Positions 1 through 10,049 of a stretch of 64,000 nt of DNA are shown here, piece after piece. The translations under genes were made by a program, and so were the position numbers. How positions within the stretch are numbered: position 1 is the first letter of the stretch; each line of letters opens with the position of its first letter. The notes beneath the pieces were generated by a model that saw nothing but the letters and a program-made list of their open reading frames with translations, was not told the origin of the DNA and did not search any database. Source of the stretch: Siderastrea radians (lineage: Eukaryota; Cnidaria; Anthozoa; Scleractinia; Rhizangiidae); NCBI GenBank assembly GCA_964017195.1, contig OZ024894.1, forward strand, positions 30,113,120 to 30,177,119, written 5' to 3'.

Positions 1-870
1 TTGTATTACACTCAACTAAGAAAACCATGAACACTGAAAATTTTTCTGGAATGTTCATTGTGTTAATACTGTTTTGACCAATCACATGCGAGACCTTGCA
101 ACCACAGAAAACGAATGGGTTTCTCAGTCGCAGAATCAAGTTGGTTCCCAATCTGTTTCAAAAAACCTCAAGATTTAACCTTCATCTTATCTTACAGGAA
201 TTGAAAGTGCTATTCCTTTCTATCTGAGAACCATGTGTACTACGCAAGCAAAAATAAGTTTGAGTGCTTTTGGATCTAATAAATCTTTGGACAAGCTGAC
301 GCAACAATAAGTGTTTTCTGACATTTCAAATAAAAGCAACTCAAGCTGCACTTATTTCACTGTGATATAAAGATGCAATGTTCTCCCTCAAAATTCACCC
401 AAAGCTGCTGTTAGATCTGATAGCAGAGCTGACTCAATTTACTTAGGCCAAAACATCCATGCGTTCGAGACGGGCTTGCAACATACAATGTCTAGTTGCA
501 AATTAAAAATGACAGCTTCAAATTTAACAATGGTACTGAGTGAGCAGGCTGTTAAAGATTAACAAACACCGGTTTCGACAATCTGTGGCTGTTGCTTCAA
601 TGCAGCGGCAACCGCTGAGGCAAAGTTTTTGCTTGTGTAGTGCATGTGACTCTCAGATAGAGGATAACAATCTAAATTCCTGTAAGTGAAGAGGAAGGTT
701 TAATCGTGAGGTTTTACGAAACAAAGTGAGAACCAAATCCTTTCTGTGACTAACAAACCCATTTGTTTTCTGTGGTTTCAAGGTCTTGCACGTGATTGGT
801 CAAAACACAATGAACATTCCGAGAAATATTTTCAGTGTTCATAGTTTCTAAGTTTGAGTGTAGAACTAAA
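1..870. mobile_element. Foldback/MITE with long inverted arms (left end outside window)
   Basis: Bases 1 to about 215 reappear in inverted orientation at about 665-866. For example, the segment around 50-80 reading AATGTTCATTGTG pairs with CACAATGAACATT near 806, and both arms carry a motif around TTGCACGTGATTGG or its complement. The middle (about 230-660) shows no coding potential. The arms have diverged visibly, so this is an old non-autonomous element. Its target duplication cannot be judged because the left end is cut by the window edge. Confidence 0.7.
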
Positions 871-2461
871 AAGACTGACTTGAAATTATTATTACAACTG
901 TCATCACAGGATCTTTTAAACTATAGTGTGAAACCAATGGTGTGTAACATGGACTGATTTACAACCTCCTCAATGGACATTTCATCTGAGAACATTAAAT
1001 ATTGTGCTAATGTAAAGAGCCATTTTAAGGTCTTGATAAGAAACTATAAAGGAATCCAACCCTTTTCAGCAACAAATCGTGTTTTGTCTTCTTCTTCTTC
1101 TGATAGTTCACTCTAGTTGAATGTGGAAATCAGGCAAATTTGTATTTGACTATTCCAGTAAGTTCCGATCAAGAATTTACTCATTTGCACGAACGCTTTC
1201 AGCTAAATTGTCACTTTACATTCAAGCTTATTAAAGTCTTACATAGAATTTTGCTTTGAAAGGACATTTCAAGACAACATTGCTTCATTTTGATGCATGA
1301 CAATTGAGAAATCTAACCATTCGCTTGGGCGATTGAAGGGAGAAATATCTGCGAGCTCCGAATTCTGCGCCAAAATAAGAACATTTTCCCACTCTTACCT
1401 CTTTTCAGACAGCCTGGGTCATTGCGTCTTCTTCTACCATTCGAAATTGTTCCATAACCGAAGCGTTTCAGAGAAAAAAACGTAGAATTAAGCATTAAAA
1501 TGCAGTTCTAGTCTAAACAGACTCGATCTATTCAAAACCACGCGCCCAAACTCATACTTCGCACTTTTCCATTGTTTCAAAGACACATGTGATGGCGAAC
1601 TACAAGTGCGCATGCGTTTGTGATCTCATGGCCTCCCTGGGAACTAGCATGCTCAAAATCAAACATGGCAGACGAGCTAGTGCTGTTCAACGTTCAGCAC
1701 GAAGAACAAGGGGTCATTACACAAAAGATATGCAACATTCTAATATTTACAACAGATAAGCGACAAGGAGAAACTTGTATTTGTTATTCCACGCGAAAAG
1801 TTATCCATTTACAGGTCTTTTATGGGGGGAAAGAGATAGGAAAGCAACGAACACTACAGCGGACATTGAAACACGTGTTGTCACTACTGAAGAAAATTCA
1901 CTCAGCAGACGCAAGTCCTTTTAACATGAAGGACTGAACAAAGAGTTTTAAAAAGGAGAACAGTGATAACGGGACCAAGTATCTCACAGTGGAACTCATT
2001 TGTAAAGAGGACAAAAGTTCAATCTTAAATGACACTCAACTGAATACGTTGAACAAAGATTAAGGTGAGCTCAGCAAAACAACAGTACACTTTGCCAGGG
2101 ATACGTTTACTCTTGATGACTTTTTAAGCTGACTAAGCTTCAATGGATGAGATTGTATTAATGGGAAAAGATAATAAATTTTTCTGTCACAAAAGTGATT
2201 GTTCCTTAATAATTTGAAAACCTTTTTTAAGTTCTCAATATTCCACTCCCTTTCAAACAGCAAATGCTGGCCTGCGGCATGTACAGCGTACAGCCACCCA
2301 AGTTGCAGGCTGCTATATATGAACAAGCTGGGGAACACTTCATTTGTTTGATGTTTTTGAGTCAAGCTTCAGACCACCAACAATTTTTGTTGGCTGGGAA
2401 ACCCTTCTGTTATGTAATCTTTGCTTGTTACAGAATGATTTCTTATGATCAAGCTGAAATA
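871..2461. other. Intergenic stretch, no supported gene
   Basis: AT-rich non-coding DNA. The only open frame of note starts at an ATG with good context at 1665 and runs to 1937. It has no recognisable domain and no partner exon that I can identify. Confidence 0.4.
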
Positions 2462-2611
2462 GGCCTGTGAACAGGCTCTCTGGTCGGGGAAAGAGCAAAG
2501 AAAACAAAAGGCGAGAACAAGTGGAGAGACGGGGAGGGGTCTACACCCCACTCGCTCCGCTTGCTGATTTATTTTTGTGCTTTTCCCCACTGCAGAGCCT
2601 GTTCACAGGCT
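2462..2611. mobile_element. Short MITE, about 150 bp
   Basis: The ends are inverted copies: AGCCTGTGAACAGGCTCT-like sequence at the left and AGAGCCTGTTCACAGGCT at the right, each also an internal palindrome. The interior is GC-richer than its surroundings and non-coding. Confidence 0.65.
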
Positions 2612-2722
2612 AAGCTGAAATTCACACAACGGAATTGACAAGGGCATACTTGCCACTGCATGATATTGTTTTAAAACCAGACAAACCGCTATACACATAA
2701 AGCTCTCAGTAACTTTGCATTA

Positions 2723-2817
2723 TAATTCGCTAAATTGTGATCGTCCGGGTGAGTGTAGTGCTGAGACGGTCCTTCTCAGCACTACACTCACCCGGACGAT
2801 CACAATTTACCGAATTA
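2723..2817. repeat. Near-perfect 95-bp hairpin
   Basis: Arms 2733-2766 and 2774-2807 are exact inverted complements of 34 bases around a 7-base loop (CGGTCCT). Homology continues outward with one mismatch to 2723 and 2817. Such a nearly undiverged stem suggests a recent hairpin MITE or a structured small RNA locus. Confidence 0.85.
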
Positions 2818-2973
2818 TGATATGACTCCTGGGTTCAAACCATTTACAGTAGCTTTGTATTATACACAGTGAAGCACTTGCTGTCCTATTCAACACACAT
2901 TTTTGACTTCATTTACCAGAATTACAGAACTGTTGTGACTAGGTTTGTCGATTATTGTGAATCCTTGTATTAA

Positions 2974-3775
2974 GAGGAAGTTTCCAGAAAAATCGAACAA
3001 AAATGATTTTTTTCGGCAAGGCTAAAAAACAGAGAGTTTGCTCATCTTCTGCACATAGGTAGCCCTTAGTAAAACTAAAAACGTCCTGTTGTTTTTTTCT
3101 TTAAATAGTTTTATTTTTCTGAGAAATACGAAATTTTCGATTTCACGTCTAGACTCGATTCAGAGGGTCCAAACTGAGTTGAAAATCGACCATTTTCATT
3201 CGATTCGCATGTCAAAACGATCAAGCGCAGAAAAAATTTAATACAACCGGTTTATTGCACGACTCTTCCTTGTCCAAAGAAGCATAGTTTCAAGCGTTTT
3301 GGTTTAATCTAATTATTTAACGGTAAACAAAACCAGACTATTCTCACGCGTCATGAAAATCGGTCGGTCAAAAGAATCGTCATTTTCACCATGTGCCATA
3401 TCTCGGAATTCCTTGAGATGAAGGTATTTCAACTGTAGAAGGATGATACTTCCAAAATATGCAAAGTTTGGTTTGGGCCAATGATTAAGCACTTGTCAAA
3501 AAATTATTCAAAATCGTACAAAAACGGCACAAAATCACGCCAGCCTTCGAATGCGTGACCAAAAGTATTACCACCGTATTTGTTATTTAAATCAATTTAA
3601 TCGCAATACTAGCAATACTAAGGCATAAATCAACATAAATATGTTCACCTTTGCTCGGTTTTGATGTCCTGTCCGTTGCAATACGTTTCTTTCCTGTTAT
3701 TTCTTCAAACGCGTCTCGTTGAGTTTGCATGCATGACAAGTACATGTTCGCATCCGTCTGGCGAATTAGGACATT
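2974..3775 (+). repeat. Left terminal inverted repeat of the TTAA transposon
   Basis: Matches 12820-13611 in reverse complement with scattered substitutions and small indels, for example around the shared TTGAAACTATGCTTCTTTGG and AATTCCGAGATATGGCAC segments. The inner edge fades near 3775. Confidence 0.85.
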
Positions 3776-4306
3776 AAAATGCCTTAATGCTCCGACGTGA
3801 ATGTGCCTTGATTTTCACTGTGTTCTCTGAAATAACTATTCGAACAGCCTTTTTTCAGGCCGTTATTGTTAAACTGCTAACTCTCATAAGCCCATATTTA
3901 GACGATATTTGTTAGCCAGCTGTGACCTCTCAGCGTACGTAATTTGCATACTGAACAATGTGATTGTTTGTTGCAAACAATGAACCTGACCCCCACCCCA
4001 TGAAAGTATTGACAAAGAGCCTCTGTCAGGAAAAATTGTTGTAATCTATTAATTACTGGTTGCTCCAAAACAACAAAGTAAAATATTTGACCTTGTGTGT
4101 GCGAGAATTCACATTGTTTACTTTTAGGAAACGAGACTAATGTAATTTGCTAAACTCGATTATAAATTTTACAATAATTTCTTTTTTCTCACGAACCATT
4201 TGTGAATCACCCGACACAACGCTGCCCCAGTCAGGTGATATTTCTCTCAGTTGTCTGGTGAACTGTTGGAAACTCTTCACATGGTCTCGATGCACTTGGT
4301 GTACCC

Positions 4307-4712
4307 ATGGAAGTTTCTTGTTCTTTTAAAAGGATAGTTGGCAGTCCTTGTTCTTATGATAGACGGGATAAAAGTAAACGAATAACCGAGGTCCCTTTGC
4401 TGTCTTGTAACAAGGATATAGAAAATCATAAGTCCCTCTGATCTTTTGCTGGTGTTAATGGCGAGCAGGAACTTATTCTCCTTAGAGCAGGTATCTTTAA
4501 CACGCAACAGGATGTTAGCGCTTTTACTATCTGTCCCTTCCATCGATCCGGGCTTGGAATTGGATGGCGAAAGAGTTCCAGTACATGCAAAGTTCCTCAC
4601 GAGATTGCTTATCACAGTAAAGGGAAGACTTATAAAGGAGATAGAGGTGTAGGAAGAGAAATATCAAATGTCATATTCCAGAAAACTGGTATCCTTGTTC
4701 CTGTGGGGTCAG
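4307..4712 (+). pseudogene. Transposase exon 1 (contains TGA at 4439)
   Basis: Reads from ATG 4307 to the donor CAG|GTATGA at 4713, ending in phase 1. The single leftover G joins the first two bases of the next exon to make the Gly before an Ile-Cys-x2-Cys motif. Segments TICPFHR and GIGWRKS followed by a lone Cys resemble a conserved zinc-binding N-terminal module of cnidarian transposon proteins (recalled, not searched). The TGA replaces one codon in the middle of otherwise sensible sequence. Confidence 0.6.
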
Positions 4713-5067
4713 GTATGACGTTGTGAAATTCTTTAACATCCCATGTAAAATACGGTATTATTTATAGTCGTGTCTCGTTTATTTCATTGCTTTACATTAA
4801 ATGATTGTTATGTGGATGCTTCCTTCATTAACCGTTCACTAAACCGTAAAAAGATTACTTACAGAACAGTGGTCAGTAGGCATTTCAAATTATTTCATTC
4901 TACAAAGTGATATCAGACTGAAAAAGCGACAAAGTAAAATAATTATGTCAACTCACCATGTAAAACTGTCAACCGCTAGCACGCGGACCTAGCCGGGTAG
5001 AGGGTGCTTTTGCAATGATGCAGTCCCAAATTTTTAATTAATTGTTTCTTTTTATACACCACATCAG

Positions 5068-5168
5068 GTATTTGCAGAAAATGCAGGGAAGGATTGGACA
5101 GTTCAACTAAGACACAAATCCCGGGACAGATTGATGATCTCTCGCTCGCTGTTAAGGATATTACCTTG
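5068..5168 (+). CDS. Transposase exon 2
   Basis: A 101-bp exon bounded by acceptor CACATCAG at 5067 and the strong donor TTG|GTGAGT at 5169. Phase 1 in and phase 0 out match its neighbours. It encodes an ICRKCRE motif (Cys-x2-Cys) followed by a hydrophilic linker ending VKDITL. Confidence 0.6.
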
Positions 5169-5170
5169 GT

Positions 5171-5241
5171 GAGTACTCTAGTCTAGTCCCTGAACTCTCT
5201 CTTCTGCGCGCCCTTTATAGGGGTTGAACTCAGGCGCGAGA
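5171..5241. repeat. Inverted 70-bp repeat, left copy
   Basis: Reverse complement of 8138-8206 at roughly 85 percent identity by eye. Shared core: CCCTGAACTCTCTCTTC followed by a CTTTATAGG segment. The two copies bracket the tandem-repeat block in the intron and may be the ends of a nested insertion or a duplicated regulatory segment. Confidence 0.7.
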
Positions 5242-5427
5242 AGAGAAAGTCCTGGATAACTTGGATGCGGATGCGCCAGTTTTCCATATTTGGCAGCACC
5301 TTGGGAACGCGCGCGCACAGATGGCGAATGTAACTACACGACATCAACCAAAGGAACACAGGCTTAAACTAGCAACTGTCCGCTAATCAAGAATGACAAC
5401 ACCAATAAACGCTAGCTGCTAACTTTA

Positions 5428-7060
5428 TTACCCCGCCGTCAGGACGGGGTCTAGTAATACCCATTTTTTTTCCGTGTTTTTACCCCGCCGTCAGGACGGG
5501 GTCTAGTAATACCCATTTTTTTTCCGTGGTTTTTTTTTTTTTGGTGGTCACTTGCCCCAGACCTCCGGTTTTTGCTCGGCCAAAGAAATACCCGCTGTGT
5601 CTTTCGCTACACAGCCAAGGGCTTTTATCTTGAGTGACCGTAACATATTTTACACCCCCCCGGGGGGGAGAAGAACGCCGGGGTCTAATGCCCCTGGGGC
5701 TTTTCTTGTTTATTTTTTTTTGGTGGTCACTTGCCCCAGATCTCCGGTTTTTGCTCGGCCAAAGAAATACTCGCTGTGTCTTTCGCTACACAGCCAAGGG
5801 CTTTTATCTTGAGTGACCGTAACATATTTTACACCCCCCCGGGGGGAGAACAACGGCGGGGTCTAATGCCCCCTGGGGCTTTTCTTGTTTTTTTTTTTGG
5901 TGGTCACTTGCCCCAGACCTCCGGATTTCGCTCGGCCAAACAAATACTCGTCGTGTCTTTCGCTACACAGGCAAGGGCTTTTATCTTGAGTGACCGTAAC
6001 ATATTTTACACCCCCGAGTTGGGGGGGGGGGCAGAACAACGGTGGGGTCTAATGCCCCTGGGGCTTTTCTTGCTTTTTGGTGGTCACTTGCCCCAGTCCT
6101 CCAGTTTTCGCTCGGCCAAAGATATACTCGGCGTGTCTTTCGCTACACAGCCAAGGGCTTTATCTTGAGTGACCGTAACATATTTTACACCCCCCCGGGG
6201 GGGAGGGAGAACAACGGCGGGGTCTAATGCCCCTGGGGCTTTTCTTGTTTTTTTTTTTTGGTGGTCACTTGCCCCAGACCTCCGCTTTTCACTCGGCCAA
6301 ACAAATACTCGTCGTGTCTTTCGGTACACAGGCAAGGGCTTTTATCTTGAGTGACCGTAACATATTTTACACCCCCCGGGGGGGGGAGAACAACGGCGGG
6401 GTCTAATGCCCCTGGGGCTTTTCTTGTTTTTTGGTGGTCACTTGCTCCAGACCTCCGGTTTTCGCTCGGCCAAACAAATACTCATCGTGTCTTTCGCTAC
6501 ACAGGCAAGGGCTTTTATCTTGAGTGACCGTAACATATTTTACACCCCGGGGGGGGTGGAGAACAACGGCGGGGTCTAATGCCCCTGGGGCTTTTCTTGT
6601 ATTATCATTGCAAACACATAAAAAATACGATAAATCACCAACTTTTAAAATTTACACCACTTCGGCTTGTATTTTACGTGACCGTAATATATTTAGGACC
6701 CCAAGGGCAGAGAGAACAACGGAGGGGTTAATGCCCCTGGGGCTTTTTACCCCGCCGTCAGGACGGGGTCCAGTAATACCCGTTTTTTTCTTACCCCGCC
6801 GTCAGGACGGGGTCTATTAATACCCATTTTTACCCCGCCGTCAGGAGGGGTCTAGTAATACCCATTTTTTTCATTATTTTCCTTTTTTTCTTGGCCACTT
6901 GCCCCAGACTACGGTTTTCGCTCGGCCAGACAAATACTCGCCGTGTTTTTCGCTACACGGGCTAGGAATTGTATCTTGAGTGACCTTAATATGTCTTACA
7001 CCCCGAGGGGAGGGAGTACAACGGCGGGGTCTAATGCCCCTGGGGCTTTTCTTGTTCATA
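5428..7060 (+). repeat. Tandem repeat array, ~180-bp units plus short hairpin units
   Basis: Six full units begin at about 5543, 5722, 5899, 6079, 6260 and 6433 (spacing 173-181 bp), each starting GGTGGTCACTTGCCCCAG and ending near CCCTGGGGCTTTTCTTG. A diverged partial copy lies at about 6665-6746 and a further full copy at about 6893-7057. Five short units starting TACCCCGCCGTCAGGACGGG, able to form a small stem, flank the array (two near 5428-5527, three near 6746-6870). G and C homopolymer runs vary between units. Open frames crossing it only follow the repeat period. Confidence 0.9.
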
Positions 7061-8137
7061 CTAAAAAACTTTCATTTGTATTTACTAAACGGCAAGAAAA
7101 AAAATCGCTCACTAAAATGAAGAATTTTTAGCGCGTGAACTACGCCATTCAATAGCACAATTTATGATGTTTTTTAGCAATTAATAGAAGCTGGTTAGGG
7201 TAAATATTTAATTAAAAGTGTTTCCCCGCGGCATTTCTGGATTTAGTACATATTTGGACGCAGTCAACGATGCCCAATCTTGCATTAATTATGTGACAAT
7301 TTTTATGTGTCACATTTATATTTGATCGTGTAGATGACACAACAACTATTATTTTGTCAGCAGTCCAAAGTTCAGCGCGCCAGTAAAGACCTTGGACAGC
7401 AGTGATACGGACAGAGATATGTGCGCACAGTGCCCAGTTGGAGTTTGGGAGATTGGAGACCACCACTGACGGAATATTTTCCACATTTTATATGACGAGT
7501 CGTCTACGTGAGCAATTTTCATATGTGACAACTTTTATTTGTCACATAAAAGCTAACTCGCCAGCTTGTCAACAAATATATTTGTCACATAATAATTGAC
7601 CAATTTTTCTCATCTACACGAGCAAATAAAAGTTGTCATAAAAATTGCCACATAAAAATTGCTCTTGTAAACCCGGCTTTTAAGTTGCCCGCTTGGCACC
7701 CTGCGAGCAGAGCCTCTTTTAACTTCCCTGCGGCTGAGATTTGGGAAGAAAAAGAGGCTCTGCATAAACTGCGTCATTTCTTTAAAGTCGCCGCAGCCCC
7801 AAAGTTTGGGCTAGTCAGTCCGGATCAATCCGTTTTTTACTGCGCGGGCATTAACTTTTTAAAATAACCGACGGTCAAGACGGAGCCCACAGTACGCTCT
7901 CGAAAGCACTTTGTTCACGCTGTCGTGTATGATCCGTCCAGCCATTCCGCGCGCGCATGTTGAGATTAAGTGGTCCTCCCGCAAGCCTCGCGCATGCTCA
8001 ACAAAAATTTGACGCGATTCTTGCAGAGCCCTTTTTTGTCAAGTATATTAGTAGAAAAGAAAGGGCTCTGCTCGCCGGGTGCCCGCTTGGTCGCGTAGTT
8101 GAAATTGTCATTAGAGTAAGCAATTTTAATCTTAGCG

Positions 8138-8206
8138 CGCGCCTGGGTTCAGCACCTATAAAGCGCGCACGGAAGAGAGAGTTCAGGGACTGGACTATGA
8201 GTACTC
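8138..8206. repeat. Inverted 70-bp repeat, right copy, with a TATAAA motif
   Basis: Inverse of 5171-5241. It contains TATAAAG at 8157 followed 40 bp later by an ATG at 8197. That arrangement resembles a core promoter, but it is explained at least as well as a duplicated intron segment. Confidence 0.55.
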
Positions 8207-8393
8207 AAGATCTAAATTCTCAGGGCTTGAAAAATAATACTGGTTGGTTTTCACCTTTTAAGATACATGTATTTACCTTCCTTGTAAGAAGTAAGACTTT
8301 CAAGAATGAGTAGGTTTAAGAAATAAAATAAGGTATAATGATAACTCTCAATGTTTGCGTTGTCTTATCGTTGAGTCTGCTTTTGTTTCTTAG

Positions 8394-9437
8394 GATGACA
8401 GTGATAACACTGTGGTCAATCCTGCAGTTACGCCAGAAAAACTAGAATCATCTTTTGTCCTGGCCACTGAGACTCCAGGAAGCCTCTACCAGCCATCTGA
8501 AAGTTCAGAAGATTCCGATGAGAGTCATAAGCCGTCATCTAGCTCTCGACAAAAACTCAATGCATTCCTAGCGAGTAGGGATGTTAGTCCTGTTCGTAAT
8601 CAGTTAAAAAAGCCATGGAACTCAGCCGCTGAGAGAACACAACGCTATCACACACGCAAGGCAAGACAAGTGGTAACGGCAGCCCTAGAAGAAATCGCAC
8701 CTCAAGATGCAGAAAATCTCTGGAACTCCCTGGTGAAGTCGAAGACCGCTATGCAACAGTTCTCGACCGAGGAAGAAGAGAAAGGCTCACTTGACGTAAC
8801 ACTGATTGACGCGCTTGCAGAATGTTATAACAATGCAAACCACTGGAGTACGCGGAGGCAAATATTATCTATTATTGCTGACAAAGTAAGTTTTAAAACG
8901 CTGCAAAGGTGGATCCCCGGCCTTACACGGTACAGATTTAATATCGCAAGGCACCATCGTCTTCTTCATGGCAGAGGCTCTGTGGTAACGACCCCTTGCT
9001 ATACCAGAATGTACGTCGCACCGGAACAACTTGACCACTTCCTTGACTTTATAACTAGTGCGCATATTGTTCAAGACCTGCCATTTGGTGAAAAAACACT
9101 GAAATTGTCGTCAAAAGAAGAAATTACTGTGCCTAACGTGGTGAGAAGTCTTATACCAGAACGAATTATTCAGCAATACAGCCTATTTTGCAGTGAAGCA
9201 GGTTTTGTACCAATGGGACGCAGTACCCTTCACAGAATCCTAAATTCCTGTTCAGCGTCTGTACGAAGCTCTCTTCAAGGGCTTGATTATTTCACTGCGG
9301 AGGGCGCAAAGGCTTTTGCTGATTTTGAGTATGTTGTAGATAAGCTTGGAGATGACTGCGGGATGGGAATGTCATGGGCTAAAGAAAAGAAGGAACAGTT
9401 GAAAGCAGCCAAGAGATACCTGAAGGGTTATTACAAG
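8394..9437 (+). CDS. Transposase exon 3 (N-terminal/DNA-binding half)
   Basis: 348 codons, open throughout, phase 0 at both ends. Acceptor TTTCTTAG at 8393 and donor AAG|GTAATG at 9438. It starts in a serine- and acid-rich linker, then a predicted helical region with a stretch around IADKVSFKTLQRWIPG that looks like a helix-turn-helix. A second segment, STLHRILNSCS, also suits a small DNA-binding helix. The frame continues open past 9437 to 9584, but that tail is low complexity (proline/leucine) and the conserved reading resumes at 10050. This is residues 170-517 of the assembled protein. Confidence 0.7.
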
Positions 9438-10049
9438 GTAATGCGTTTGATTTCATTAAAAAAACGTTACGCAGTTTTGCATGTCACAACTTTTTCAATC
9501 AAATTGTTGTGTTTGTTGCCGCCCCCGCCTCTCCTCCCACCTGCAAGGATGCTTGAGACACCGAAGGTCCAGGTGTATGTGTAGTCCTCTGACGTCCGAA
9601 TCTATATCTATATTGCGTCCGAATCTATATCCAGTGCGGATAGGAACTACAGATACAGCAGCTTTATGAAGAATTACATAATCAATAAACAATAAGATAC
9701 CAGGCATTTTCTGCTATACACGGTTTATATAAAATGACGGATAGAATGTTGAATTTGATTGGTTGTTCGAGCGGTCCAAATTTCTCTCTTGACCGCTCGC
9801 TTTTTTGTCCAGACTTCTCCGGTAAATCTTTTTAGCTCCCATCTTATTGATCAAGCTAGGTCAGTGCAAATGCTCTCTCGATCTCGTCTTTCTCTTCACA
9901 TGTGAATTTCTACTTCACCTTACTCAAAAATGTTTTCATAAAAATTATTATTTTTACTTCTCGAATTCACACTTAATCAACAACAACCACCACAACATCA
10001 CGGGTCGATAAATGATTTTGTTGTTGTTGTTTTTTTTATTTTACATAAG
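9438..10049 (+). other. Intron 3 of the transposase gene
   Basis: 612 bp, GTAATG to a T-rich tract and ATAAG. It includes a TTG/GTT microsatellite-like pyrimidine run just before the acceptor. Removing it joins two open frames in phase 0. Confidence 0.7.

Larger units (their letters stand above)
5169..8393 (+). other. Long intron 2 of the transposase gene
   Basis: 3,225 bp between donor GTGAGT and acceptor TTTCTTAG. It contains a ~180-bp tandem array, short GC hairpin repeats, an inverted 70-bp duplication of its own 5' part near its 3' end, and repeat-derived sequence with TGTCACATAAAA motifs (about 7280-7670). No coding sequence inside is convincing. Confidence 0.55.

Noticed and set aside
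1620..1937. 105-codon ORF with a well-placed internal ATG at 1665
   Set aside because: No recognisable domain, no supporting splice structure, and TE-rich surroundings.
5552..6820. Several overlapping plus-strand ORFs of 60-145 codons
   Set aside because: They follow the period of the 180-bp tandem array and shift frame with homopolymer length.
8197..8283. TATAAA at 8157, ATG at 8197 and a GTAAGA donor, reading as a 29-codon first exon joined in phase to 8394
   Set aside because: The exons at 4307-4712 and 5068-5168 join the same acceptor in phase and carry family-like zinc motifs, while this segment is an inverted copy of intron sequence at 5171-5241. Kept only as a possible alternative promoter.
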